Assembly (NCBI GenBank): GCA_050734135.1
Contig: JBOHUG010000114.1
Coordinates: 62,001-126,000, forward strand
DNA: 64,000 nucleotides
Direction: 5' to 3'
Source of the DNA: Bog-877 sp050734135
GTDB taxonomy: Bacteria > Chloroflexota > Dormibacteria > Aeolococcales > Bog-877
Shown here: positions 23,663 through 31,496 of the stretch, in pieces
Layout of the letters: each line of letters starts with the position of its first letter
Position numbering within the stretch: position 1 is the first letter of the stretch
Position numbers and translations under genes: made by a program
The notes under the pieces: model-generated
Database searches by the model: none
What the model was told of the DNA's origin: nothing
What the model saw: the letters and a program-made list of their open reading frames with translations, nothing else

Positions 23663-24046
23663 GTGGATCCCCAGGCGGCGGCCACCGTGGTGCTCGCGGA
23701 AGACGAGCCGATGATCGGTCGGATCCTCGAGTTCAAACTAAAGATGGAGGGCCACCGGCTGGTCTGGGTCCGCAGCGCAGGGGAAGCTGAGGCGCTTGTC
23801 CGAAAGGGCGGAGTGGAGCTCCTGCTGTGCGATGTCACTCTCGAGGAGGATGGTCGGGACCTTTGCCGCCGGCTGATCGGCGAGGGCCTGGCGCCTCCGT
23901 CCGGAATCGTTCTGATGCCCGAGCAAAGGGATCCCGAGGGCCGGGAAAAGGCGCTAGCTGCCGGGGCCAGAGAGGTGATCGCCAAGCCGTTCAAGCCGAC
24001 TTTGGTCGCCGCCACGATCCGCCGACTGCTGGAGCGGGCGGACTAA
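23663..24046 (+). CDS. Stand-alone response regulator receiver domain
   Basis: The protein is 127 residues from GTG 23663. A single receiver domain is visible: acidic pair in VVLAEDEPMIG, phospho-acceptor Asp in LLLCDVTLEEDG, and the switch Lys in EVIAKPFKP. The usual Thr/Ser of the fourth strand is replaced (IVLMPEQRD), so signalling geometry may differ. There is no output domain, and no histidine kinase is encoded nearby. It may act as a phospho-relay or protein-interaction switch. It is divergent from the GH73 cell-wall hydrolase. Confidence 0.82.
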   Translation: MDPQAAATVVLAEDEPMIGRILEFKLKMEGHRLVWVRSAGEAEALVRKGGVELLLCDVTLEEDGRDLCRRLIGEGLAPPSGIVLMPEQRDPEGREKALAAGAREVIAKPFKPTLVAATIRRLLERAD

Positions 24047-24079
24047 CTCCCGGGGCCCGCCTTCAGAAATCCGGATGGC

Positions 24080-24085
24080 TAGGAT
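24080..24085 (+). promoter_or_regulatory. Leaderless-type -10 box TAGGAT
   Basis: TAGGAT ends 7 nt before ATG 24093 and lies downstream of the in-frame ATG at 24075, so the shorter start is favoured. Confidence 0.5.
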
Positions 24086-24092
24086 GGGCGAG

Positions 24093-24485
24093 ATGACCAG
24101 CCGTGTCACCGAGATCATCGTCGACAGCCACGATCCGCTCACCATCGCCGGCTGGTGGGCCGAGGTCCTCGGTTATGAGGTGTTGCCGATGGCTCCCGAG
24201 GGGTGGGTGGGGATATCCCCCTGGCCCCCAGGCAATGAGCGCCCCTCAGACGACGCATTCCGCGCCGCCCCCCAGTTGCCCACAATCGTTTTCGTACCGG
24301 TCCCCGAAGCCAAGATCGGCAAGAACCGCATCCACCTTGACATCTGGTCGGTCGATCGGAGCCAAGCGGAGGAGGTGGCCTGGCTCGAAAGCCGGGGCGC
24401 TATCAGGGAGGACATCGGCCAGGGAGACGTGCCCTGGGTGGTGATGGCGGATCCGGAAGGCAATGTCTTCTGCGTGATGGGGTAG
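24093..24485 (+). CDS. VOC (glyoxalase/bleomycin-resistance) superfamily protein
   Basis: The protein is 130 residues from ATG 24093. The paired beta-alpha-beta-beta-beta pattern is visible: VTEIIVDSHDPLTIAGWWAEVLGYEV, IHLDIWSVDRSQAEEVAWLESRGA, and the final WVVMADPEGNVFCVMG. The DPEGNxFC ending is typical of this Glyoxalase-like family. VOC proteins bind a metal and a small substrate, or act as resistance or binding proteins; the substrate is not predictable. It is convergent with the DUF971 gene, with a hairpin over the stop. Confidence 0.82.
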   Translation: MTSRVTEIIVDSHDPLTIAGWWAEVLGYEVLPMAPEGWVGISPWPPGNERPSDDAFRAAPQLPTIVFVPVPEAKIGKNRIHLDIWSVDRSQAEEVAWLESRGAIREDIGQGDVPWVVMADPEGNVFCVMG

Positions 24486-24509
24486 CTCAAGGGAACGAGA
24501 GGAGCTACC
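24481..24509. terminator. Hairpin between convergent genes
   Basis: GGTAGCTC (24481-24488) pairs perfectly with GAGCTACC (24502-24509) around 13 nt. It overlaps both stop codons of the convergent genes. There is no strong T-run, so this is a candidate bidirectional terminator only. Confidence 0.45.
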
Positions 24510-24822
24510 TCTTCTCGCCATCACCGATCTGACGGAGGATCTCGAACCGGTAGATCCCGGTGTCGTGGCCGTCGTTCCAAATCACCTTGAGCCCATAGTT
24601 GCCCACCAACTGGATGTCGGCCAGTTCATCCTCGCCCTGGTGCAGCTCCGGATCGAGCTGGAACCGGCCCGGCCGCCCCAGCTCGCCGGTGCACAGAGCG
24701 CAGGGGCAGGCCCGCCGAAGTCTGTCGAACGGAATCGCCTGACCACCCCCATCCATCCACTCGATCAGAAGGGCGCGGGCCGGCTCGTCGTAGCCAAATC
24801 GACGAGGCGTGGTGCGGTCCAT
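24505..24822 (-). CDS. DUF971 (GBBH-like N-terminal domain) protein
   Basis: The protein is about 105 residues from ATG 24822. The whole length is one DUF971 domain: ALLIEWMDG, the cysteine motif RRACPCALCTGELG, and LVGNYGLKVIWNDGHDTGIYRFEILRQI. In larger proteins this domain precedes gamma-butyrobetaine hydroxylase-like enzymes. Single-domain versions are widespread in bacteria, often linked to iron-sulfur cluster functions. Function here is not established. Longer upstream starts exist but extend into low-complexity sequence overlapping the glpX promoter. Confidence 0.8.
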   Translation of the reverse strand: MDRTTPRRFGYDEPARALLIEWMDGGGQAIPFDRLRRACPCALCTGELGRPGRFQLDPELHQGEDELADIQLVGNYGLKVIWNDGHDTGIYRFEILRQIGDGEKR

Positions 24823-24944
24823 CGAAGGCTCGAGGGAGGGACGGTCTGCCACCGAGTCAATTGTGACTGCCACTCCAAGGCGCCGCCCGATGGAGGACCG
24901 TTCGGGGGAGCGGGCGGCCGGGCTAGCTGAGCGATCCCAGACCG

Positions 24945-24950
24945 TATGCT
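24945..24950 (+). promoter_or_regulatory. Leaderless-type -10 box TATGCT
   Basis: TATGCT ends 8 nt before ATG 24959 of the class II fructose-1,6-bisphosphatase gene. Confidence 0.5.
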
Positions 24951-24958
24951 GACCCGGG

Positions 24959-26002
24959 ATGGGTATGGCCGAAGAGCCGTTTGAGCTGGACGAGGGCGGC
25001 GCTGACCCGGGGACTCCGATCGACCGCAACCTGGCCCTGGAGTTGGTCCGGGTCACCGAGGGAGCGGCGATGTCGGCGGCCCGCTGGATGGGCCGGGACG
25101 ACAAGATCGCCGCCGACCGGGCCGCAGTTGAGTCCATGCGCCGCAGCCTCTCCCACGTGGACATGGCCGGGGTCGTCAAGATCGGTGAGGGCGAAAAGGA
25201 CAAGGCGCCGATGCTCTACATCGGTGAGCAGATCGGCAACGGCAACCCGCCGCTGGTCGACGTGGCGGTGGATCCCATCGACGGCACGCGACTGGTCGCC
25301 CGTGGCCTTCCCGGAGGAATCGCCACCGTGGCGCTCTCGGAGCGGGACACTCTGCTCAAGACGCACTGCGCCTACATGGAGAAGCTGGTGGTCGGTCCCC
25401 GGGCGCGCGGGGTGATCGACCTTCGCGTCTCTCACACCGAGAACCTGCAGCGGATCGCGGCCGCTGAAGAGCGACCGGTGCACGATCTGACCGTGGTGGT
25501 CCTAGACCGTCCCCGCCACGAGGAGTTGCTCAAGGAGATCCGGGCCACTGGCGCCCGGGTCAAGCTGATCACCGATGGCGACGTCGCGGCCGGAGTGATG
25601 GCAGCCCTTCCGGAGCGCACCGGCCTCGACGTCCTCCTGGGGATCGGGGGCGCCACTGAAGCTGTGCTGCTGGCCTGCGCGGTGCGCTGCATCCGTGGCG
25701 ACATGCAGTGCCGGCTCTGGCCCCGCGATGAGGAGGAGCGCAAGCTCATCCACCAGGAGGGTTTCTCGGAAGCGCAGATCTTCAGTGCCGAGGACCTCTG
25801 CGGAGGCGAGAACATCTTCTTTGCCGCGACCGGAATCACCGATGGGGAGATGCTGGGCGGGGTGCGGTTCGCGGGGGGGACGGTAGAGACTCACTCGGTG
25901 GTGATGCGGTCCTACAGCGGGACCGTCCGCTGGATCGATGCCTTCCACAATCTGTCCCAGCTGCGGCTGCGCAACGAACTCTCCCGCCTGGCCGACGACT
26001 AA
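24959..26002 (+). CDS. glpX: Class II fructose-1,6-bisphosphatase
   Basis: This 347-residue protein hydrolyses fructose-1,6-bisphosphate to fructose-6-phosphate in gluconeogenesis. GlpX signatures are IGEGEKDKAPMLYIGEQIG (metal-binding Glu/Asp), the phosphatase core VDPIDGTRLVARG, KLITDGDVAAGVMA, GIGGATEAVL and GEMLGGVRF. Length fits the family. ATG 24959 has a -10 box 8 nt upstream; ATG 24965 is a close alternative. PEP carboxykinase is encoded 0.7 kb downstream on the same strand, with a CBS protein on the opposite strand between. That makes a small gluconeogenesis locus. Confidence 0.93.
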   Translation: MGMAEEPFELDEGGADPGTPIDRNLALELVRVTEGAAMSAARWMGRDDKIAADRAAVESMRRSLSHVDMAGVVKIGEGEKDKAPMLYIGEQIGNGNPPLVDVAVDPIDGTRLVARGLPGGIATVALSERDTLLKTHCAYMEKLVVGPRARGVIDLRVSHTENLQRIAAAEERPVHDLTVVVLDRPRHEELLKEIRATGARVKLITDGDVAAGVMAALPERTGLDVLLGIGGATEAVLLACAVRCIRGDMQCRLWPRDEEERKLIHQEGFSEAQIFSAEDLCGGENIFFAATGITDGEMLGGVRFAGGTVETHSVVMRSYSGTVRWIDAFHNLSQLRLRNELSRLADD

Positions 26003-26026
26003 CCCCAGGCCCGCCTAAAAGCGGTC

Positions 26027-26533
26027 TCACATCCCCCCGGGAGCGTCCTCCAGCCGGAATCCCTCGCCCGCAGCCCCACAGACGATGCAGCGATCGGGCG
26101 GTTCCAGCCCGCGCTGGGTTCCCCCGCACTTACCGCAGACCCACTGGTGGCGGGCGAAGAAGGTGACTAGGTCGGTTCGCGAGATCAAGCCCACCAACTT
26201 GCCGTGGCGGACCACCGGCAACCGGCGGATTCGCTGCGCCATAAGGATCTCGGCCGCCTCGCTAAGGGGAACCTCCTCTTCAATGGTCCGGGGTTCCAAC
26301 GACATGATGTCGGCCACGATCGTCCCCGGCTTGAGCACCACGTCCATCTCGCTGACCACCCCCACCACCCGGTGGTGATCGTCGAGGACCGGCATGCCGG
26401 TGATGTGGTGCTGGCCCAGCATCTGGGCAACTTCGGTCACCTGGGCTTCAGGACCGATCGTGATCACTGCCCGAGTCATCACCGCTGCCACGGTGGCGCC
26501 TCCCGGCGGGGTCTCTTCGATCGGTGTCGCCAT
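26027..26533 (-). CDS. CBS-domain pair protein with C-terminal zinc ribbon
   Basis: The protein is about 168 residues from ATG 26533, chosen because GAAGGAGA precedes it at proper spacing. Two CBS motifs follow in tandem (VAAVMTRAVITIGPEAQVTEV, HITGMPVLDDHHRVVGVVSEMDV, then IVADIMSLEP, RIRRLPVVRHGKLVGLISRTDL). They form one Bateman module that binds adenosine nucleotides. The C-terminal ~40 residues carry a zinc ribbon with two CxxC pairs (CGKCGG and CIVCGA). Its place between glpX and pckA suggests an energy-state sensor for that locus, which is inference. Confidence 0.85.
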   Translation of the reverse strand: MATPIEETPPGGATVAAVMTRAVITIGPEAQVTEVAQMLGQHHITGMPVLDDHHRVVGVVSEMDVVLKPGTIVADIMSLEPRTIEEEVPLSEAAEILMAQRIRRLPVVRHGKLVGLISRTDLVTFFARHQWVCGKCGGTQRGLEPPDRCIVCGAAGEGFRLEDAPGGM

Positions 26534-26648
26534 TTCAGCTTCTCCTTCGGGCAAACTGGAGGGACCGCCGCCCGTGATCGCGCAGCTTAGCGCTGGGCGA
26601 CTGCGGGAGGGGCCGCCGATGACCCACTCGTCCCCAGTGGTCGTTTGC

Positions 26649-26654
26649 TAATGT
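26649..26654 (+). promoter_or_regulatory. Extended -10 promoter before pckA
   Basis: TGC-TAATGT forms an extended -10 element, giving a start near 26661 and a ~35-nt leader with a conventional ribosome site (AGAGAGGT) before ATG 26695. Confidence 0.4.
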
Positions 26655-26694
26655 GCCGAAGTCACCATTTTTGAATGCAAGTAGAGAGGTCCTC

Positions 26695-28251
26695 ATGGGC
26701 AAGGTTGCCGACCCCTATTCGCCTTCCGCCCGGACCACCCGGCAGAACCCCTCGCAGGAGGAGTTGAGGGAGTTGACGGCGGCGATGCCGACGGCTCGCC
26801 GCACCGCCTACGACAACTACAACGTTCAGACCCAGGCGCTGGCCAGGAGCACCGGCTCCACCTATATCGTCACCGACACACCCGAGATGACCTCCAGCCA
26901 GACGATCAGCTCCGAGGAGGGGCGCCGGGTGGCCCGGCTGCAGGAGGAGTACCTCCTCGGCCAGGACGTGATCGTGATCGACGGGTTTGTGAACAACGAT
27001 CCCGATTTCCGCTCTCCGGTGCGGCTGGTGATCGAGGTTGGCGGTGCCAACATCGCCGGAATGCAGGACCATCTGCTCTTCAAGGACGAGCTGCTGGGAG
27101 AAGACTTCCGGCCTGAGTTCACCTTGATCTACACCCCCACCCTGAAGATGCCCGGGTACCCCGAGGACCGGCTGATCGCGGTGGATTTGGAGCACGGGCT
27201 TACCCGGGTGTTCAACTCCGACTACTTCGGCGAGTCGAAGAAAGGACTGCTGCGGATGTGGAACCGGCTGATCTATCAGCGGGGCGGCCTGGCCCTGCAC
27301 GCCGGCTGCAAGGTGATCCCGACCGACCAGGGTGAGCGCACCCTGCTGATCGTCGGTCTATCTGGCACTGGCAAGACCACCACCACCTTCACCCGGCAGA
27401 ACGAAAGCAAGCCGGTCCAGGATGACTTTGTGGCCCTGATGCCGGGCGGGATCGTCTACGGCTCCGAGAACGGCTGCTTCGCCAAGACCTACGCCCTCAG
27501 CGTCAGGGAGGAGCCCACCATCCACGGGGCGGTGACCTCGCGGGTCGCCTATCTGGAGAATGTGTCCCAGCAGGAGGTCGACGGACCCGTCGATTTCTTC
27601 GACGAGACATACACCCAGAATGGGCGCGCCGTCTTCCCGATGGAGGCGCTGGGGTGGTCTAGGGACGCCCGGGACATCGCCCCGGTCTCCTCCTTGCTGA
27701 TCCTCAACCGCAACGACGGGATCATCCCGGCCGTGGCACGCCTCTCTGTGGAGCAGGCCGCCGCCTACTTCATGCTGGGCGAGACCAAGGGCACCGCCGC
27801 CGGCGGCGCCGAGGAGGCCGGAAAATCGCTGCGGGTGCCCGGGACCAACCCCTTCTTCCCGCTGCTGCATGCACAGCAAGGGAATCGATTCCGAGAGCTG
27901 CATGCTCAGAGCAACTTCCAGGTTTTCCTGCTCAACACCGGCTGGGTGGGAGGCGGGGAAGGCGACCCCAACTCCAAGAAGATCCGCATCCCCCACTCGT
28001 CGGCGGTGGTCAAGGCCATCGCCGAAGGGACAATCAGCTGGGAGCGGGATCCGGACTTCGGCTACGAGGTGGCGACCGCGGTCCCGGGGATCGATGACCC
28101 AGAACTGCTCAAGCCTCGCCGCCTGTACCAGCGCCAGGGCCGCGCCCAGGAGCACCAAACGATCGTCGAGCGGCTGCGGCGGGAGCGCGCCGAATACTTG
28201 GCCAAGTACCCTGGGCTGGACCCGGCGACCCTGAAGGCCGTTGCGGGCTGA
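26695..28251 (+). CDS. pckA: Phosphoenolpyruvate carboxykinase, ATP type
   Basis: The protein is 518 residues from ATG 26695, preceded by AGAGAGGT. It converts oxaloacetate to PEP using a nucleotide triphosphate at the entry to gluconeogenesis. The ATP-type P-loop is GLSGTGKTTTT (about residues 222-232). It is followed by the metal-binding VQDDFVAL and the FAKTYAL segment. An Arg-rich active-site region MWNRLIYQRGGLALHAGCK lies upstream of the P-loop. The ATP rather than GTP type is unusual for Actinobacteria and helps the lineage argument. The stop overlaps ATG 28251 of the next gene. Confidence 0.9.
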   Translation: MGKVADPYSPSARTTRQNPSQEELRELTAAMPTARRTAYDNYNVQTQALARSTGSTYIVTDTPEMTSSQTISSEEGRRVARLQEEYLLGQDVIVIDGFVNNDPDFRSPVRLVIEVGGANIAGMQDHLLFKDELLGEDFRPEFTLIYTPTLKMPGYPEDRLIAVDLEHGLTRVFNSDYFGESKKGLLRMWNRLIYQRGGLALHAGCKVIPTDQGERTLLIVGLSGTGKTTTTFTRQNESKPVQDDFVALMPGGIVYGSENGCFAKTYALSVREEPTIHGAVTSRVAYLENVSQQEVDGPVDFFDETYTQNGRAVFPMEALGWSRDARDIAPVSSLLILNRNDGIIPAVARLSVEQAAAYFMLGETKGTAAGGAEEAGKSLRVPGTNPFFPLLHAQQGNRFRELHAQSNFQVFLLNTGWVGGGEGDPNSKKIRIPHSSAVVKAIAEGTISWERDPDFGYEVATAVPGIDDPELLKPRRLYQRQGRAQEHQTIVERLRRERAEYLAKYPGLDPATLKAVAG

Positions 28252-28808
28252 TGCTCGTGCCAGAGCCCTCCGCTCTGGTGGTCATCGATGTGCAGGTGGG
28301 ATTCGACGACCCGGTGTGGGGCCCGCGCAACAACCCTGATTGCGAGGCCAACGTGGCAAGCCTGATTCGAGTCTGGCGCGAGCGCCGGCAGTCGGTCGTG
28401 TTTGTCCGTCACGACTCCGACGAGGGGTCGGACTCGCCCCTTGCCCCGGGCCAGCCGGGAAACGACTTCAAAGCGGCGGTGCAGGGCCAACCTGACCTGC
28501 TGGTCACGAAACAGGTCCATTCAGCCTTCTATGGAAGTCCGAACCTCGATGAGTGGCTGCAGGAGCGCGGGGTGGCCGCGGTGGTGATCTGCGGTATCGC
28601 CACCGACCACTGCTGCGAGATCACCGCCCGGATCGCCGGAGACCTCGGCTACCAGACCTACTTCGCTCTCGATGCTACCCGTGCTTTCGACCGCATGGGA
28701 CCGGACGGTGACACGGTTTCCGCCGACGAAGTCTGCCGGGCCAGCGCGGCCAGCATCCACGACGAGTTCGCGACGGTAGTCACCACAGCCGATCTGGTCG
28801 CCGGGTGA
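28251..28808 (+). CDS. Isochorismatase-family cysteine hydrolase
   Basis: This 185-residue protein starts at ATG 28251, overlapping the pckA stop (TGATG). The catalytic triad of the family is clear: Asp in LVVIDVQVGF, Lys in LLVTKQVHSAF and the nucleophile Cys in GIATDHCCEIT. Members hydrolyse amides such as nicotinamide or N-carbamoyl compounds, or the ether of isochorismate. The sequence alone does not pick a substrate, but the CGIATDHCC form is common in uncharacterised amidases. Overlap with pckA implies co-translation, though no metabolic link is evident. Confidence 0.85.
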   Translation: MLVPEPSALVVIDVQVGFDDPVWGPRNNPDCEANVASLIRVWRERRQSVVFVRHDSDEGSDSPLAPGQPGNDFKAAVQGQPDLLVTKQVHSAFYGSPNLDEWLQERGVAAVVICGIATDHCCEITARIAGDLGYQTYFALDATRAFDRMGPDGDTVSADEVCRASAASIHDEFATVVTTADLVAG

Positions 28809-28970
28809 TCTAAGGCCTCACACAATGCCCCCAGGCTCGCTCGACCCACGCCCAAAGCTCGTCGCAATGGCGGGGCGGTATCCTGGCACTTGGCGGCTTA
28901 CGTCTCGGCACACCCGGACCCCAGTTCACCATCCTCAATCGCAGGCGCACTGGGCCAGGAGGAGTGGTCC

Positions 28971-29369
28971 ATGGCCACGGTCAGCGTGCGTTACATCGTT
29001 GCCGATGTGGATGCGGCGATCGCGTTTTACTGCACTCATTTGGGCTTTCAGGAGCGAATGCACCCAGCACCCACCTTCGCTATCGTGCAGCGCGAAGGAC
29101 TTCGCCTGTTGCTCAGTTCGCCGAGCACGCAGGCGGGTGGCGGGCAGGTGTTGGCGGACGGGACCCGGCCCGCTCCAGGCGGCTGGAATCGGATCTCGCT
29201 CCAGGTAGTGGATCTGGTCGGGAAAACAGAGGAACTCCGGCGAGCGGGCGTCTATTTCCGCAATGACATCGTCGACGGGGTAGGCGGCAAGCAGATTCTG
29301 CTCGACGACCCCTCCGGCAACCCGGTCGAGCTGTTCCAGCCCACGACAGCCGAAGCTTGGGACAGCTGA
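28971..29369 (+). CDS. VOC superfamily protein (glyoxalase-like)
   Basis: The protein is 132 residues from ATG 28971, preceded by a strong GGAGGAG. The VOC fold is visible: VRYIVADVDAAIAFYCTHLGFQE, FAIVQREGLRLLLSSP, NRISLQVVDLVGKTEELRRAGV, and QILLDDPSGNPVELFQP with the usual terminal metal-site Glu. It likely binds or converts a small molecule; the family includes dioxygenases, lyases and resistance proteins. The paralogue at 24093 is only distantly similar. Confidence 0.85.
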   Translation: MATVSVRYIVADVDAAIAFYCTHLGFQERMHPAPTFAIVQREGLRLLLSSPSTQAGGGQVLADGTRPAPGGWNRISLQVVDLVGKTEELRRAGVYFRNDIVDGVGGKQILLDDPSGNPVELFQPTTAEAWDS

Positions 29370-29592
29370 CCCTCCGCTCGTTCGAGCGATTGGTCTAGGC
29401 TGCGCCGGATTCGGTACGACCAGAGATCGCCGTATTCACTTGACGGGATGGCCCCAGGCGGCCCATCCCAGCGGGTGGCCCGGGAGCTTCCAGTCCACTC
29501 TCGATGGCCCCCGCCGACCTCGGGTACAGCCAAGGCGCAGCTCCTGGGTGGCAAACTCACAGGGTGCGCTTGATTTTCGGCGACCGATTCCG

Positions 29593-30147
29593 GTGAGCGA
29601 CCAGCCGGTGATGCGGCCCTCGAAGCCGGAGTATTTCCTGCTCCTGGCGCTGGCGGCGCGAACCCGGGCCGACTGCCTCGGCCGGCGGGTGGGCGCTGTC
29701 GTGGTTCGTGACGACCGAGTCATCAGCACTGGCTACAACGGCACTCCGATCGGAATGCCCAACTGCTCCGAGGACGGCTGCCACCGCTGTGCCAATCGGG
29801 ACACCGACACCTACCCGGCCGGTCGCGGCTACGACCTCTGCATCTGCGTCCACGCCGAGCAGAACGCGGTGTTGGCGGCGGCCCGCTTCGGACAATCGAC
29901 ACTGGCAGCAACGCTCTACTCGACAATGCGGCCCTGCTTCGGCTGTCTGAAGGAGTCGCTGCAGGCGGGGATCGCGGCGGTGCATTATCTGGAGGACTGG
30001 CAGGTTGCCCCCGGCGAAGACGACGCCGCTCTGGCCGCCCAGTACGCTGCGCTGCGGTCTCGCTTCCGGGACTTCAGTCAGGCCCGCATCCCAGACCACC
30101 GGCTGGCTCGGCTGCTGGCCGAGGAGCGGGTGGGGACCGAATCATGA
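29593..30147 (+). CDS. Deoxycytidylate (dCMP) deaminase family protein
   Basis: The protein is 184 residues from GTG 29593; ATG 29611 is an alternative. The zinc-dependent deaminase core is complete: CVHAEQNAVLAAA (His-Ala-Glu) and RPCFGCLKESLQAG (PCxxC). A Cys-rich insert CSEDGCHRCANRD lies before it, as in dCMP deaminases that carry a second zinc. The reaction is dCMP to dUMP, feeding dTMP synthesis. The N-terminus PSKPEYFLLLALAARTRADCLGRRVGAVVV is typical. The stop overlaps the MogA-like gene (ATGA). Confidence 0.88.
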   Translation: MSDQPVMRPSKPEYFLLLALAARTRADCLGRRVGAVVVRDDRVISTGYNGTPIGMPNCSEDGCHRCANRDTDTYPAGRGYDLCICVHAEQNAVLAAARFGQSTLAATLYSTMRPCFGCLKESLQAGIAAVHYLEDWQVAPGEDDAALAAQYAALRSRFRDFSQARIPDHRLARLLAEERVGTES

Positions 30148-30704
30148 GCCAGGACGATCGCTGCGAGTCGCCCGAGGTTAGCGGGCATTGGCGAGTAGCC
30201 CTGCTCACCGTCAGCGATGAAGGTGCGGCGGGGCGGCGCCAAGACACCAGTGGCGACTGGCTCGCCCGGCGCCTTTGCGAGCTGCCCGGAGATCTCATCG
30301 TCCGCCAGATTTTGCCGGACGAACCGGTGCAGGTCACTGAGTGGTTGCGCCGGTCGATGGCGGAGCTACGTCCCGCGCTGATCGTCTGTACCGGAGGTAC
30401 CGGTCTCCATCCCCGGGACCGTACCCCGGAGGCGGTTCGAGCGGTCGGCGACTTTGAAGTTCCCGGCTTCGCCGAGGCGATGCGGTCGGCAGGGCTGACC
30501 CAGACCCCCCACGCCATGCTCTCCCGACAGGTGGCGGTCGTGAGCGGACAGTCCCTGGTGCTCGCGCTACCGGGCGCTCTCAAGGCGACCAAGGAGAGCT
30601 TGGAGGCGGTCTGGGCCGCCCTGCCCCATGCGTTGGAGATGATCGCCGGTCTTCCCCAGGCAAGTACCCCGGCCGGCCACCGGAGCGGGGCCCCCTCCGG
30701 CTGA
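30144..30704 (+). CDS. Molybdopterin adenylyltransferase-like protein (MogA/MoaB family)
   Basis: This 186-residue protein starts at ATG 30144, overlapping the upstream stop. Family motifs are ALLTVSDEGAAGRRQDTSGDWLA, the nucleotide-binding CTGGTGLHPRDRTPEAV, and LVLALPGALKATKESLEAV. MogA adenylylates molybdopterin before Mo insertion; MoaB proteins share the fold. Choosing between them needs comparison, so I give no symbol. moaC lies 5 kb away on the other strand, which supports an active molybdenum cofactor pathway. Confidence 0.87.
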   Translation: MSQDDRCESPEVSGHWRVALLTVSDEGAAGRRQDTSGDWLARRLCELPGDLIVRQILPDEPVQVTEWLRRSMAELRPALIVCTGGTGLHPRDRTPEAVRAVGDFEVPGFAEAMRSAGLTQTPHAMLSRQVAVVSGQSLVLALPGALKATKESLEAVWAALPHALEMIAGLPQASTPAGHRSGAPSG

Positions 30705-30719
30705 GCTCCCGCCGCCACC

Positions 30720-30725
30720 TACACT
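30720..30725 (+). promoter_or_regulatory. Leaderless-type -10 box TACACT
   Basis: TACACT ends 6 nt before GTG 30732. Confidence 0.45.
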
Positions 30726-30731
30726 CTGGAG

Positions 30732-31430
30732 GTGGTGCTCCGGGGCGTGGTGTTCGACCTCTTCGGCACCTTGGTCGAGGGCTGGGGGCAAGAGACGGCC
30801 GCCCGCAAATCGGACGAGATCGCAGCCATCCTGGGCGCACCCGCAGCCGCCTACCGGAAGCTAATGGAGGCCACCTACACCCTCCGAGCCAATGGCCAGA
30901 TGGGTGACCCGGCAGAGATGATGCGTCGCCTCAGCGTGATGGTCGGGGTGTCTCCTACCGAGGCCGCGATCGGGCGCGCCGCCGACCATCGGGTCGCCCA
31001 GTTTCGGGAAGTCCTGTGGGAGCCGCGCCGGGGAGTCCGGTCCCTCTTGGAGGAGTTGCGGCGCCGCCACTTTCAACTCGGTCTCATCAGCGACTGCTCG
31101 GGCGAGACCCCAGCCCTCTGGCGGGAGCTGCCGTGGACCCAACCGATCCAGGCGGCGGTCTTCTCCTGGCAGGAGGGGGTTCGCAAGCCTGAACCGGCCC
31201 TGTACCGCAAGGTCGCCGAGCTGCTGCGGCTCGCGCCTGACGAATGCCTCTATGTGGGCGACGGGGGCAGCCAGGAGCTCTCCGGGGCGGAGCGAGCCGG
31301 TATGCGTGCCTACCAGCTGCGCTCCCCTCGCCCGGATGGAGACCGGATACTGCAGTACGACCCCGATCCCGACTGGAGCGGACCGTCGATCTCCACCCTC
31401 TCGGAAGTCCTCCCCCTCCTCCCCGGCTGA
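30732..31430 (+). CDS. HAD-superfamily hydrolase
   Basis: This 232-residue protein starts at GTG 30732. HAD motifs are in order: I, VVFDLFGTLVEG (nucleophile Asp; the +2 residue is Phe rather than Asp, as in many DLFGTL members); II, GLISDCSG; III, Lys in GVRKPEPALY; IV, CLYVGDGGSQELSGA. A four-helix cap lies between motifs I and II. It probably acts on a phosphorylated or halogenated small molecule, but the substrate is unknown. It is probably transcribed alone. Confidence 0.85.
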   Translation: MVLRGVVFDLFGTLVEGWGQETAARKSDEIAAILGAPAAAYRKLMEATYTLRANGQMGDPAEMMRRLSVMVGVSPTEAAIGRAADHRVAQFREVLWEPRRGVRSLLEELRRRHFQLGLISDCSGETPALWRELPWTQPIQAAVFSWQEGVRKPEPALYRKVAELLRLAPDECLYVGDGGSQELSGAERAGMRAYQLRSPRPDGDRILQYDPDPDWSGPSISTLSEVLPLLPG

Positions 31431-31496
31431 TCTGGGGGTCGGCCTGCTCGCTATGCTCCCTCGGGGGGCGTGGCCAATTCGCGAATGCGGGGAGAC

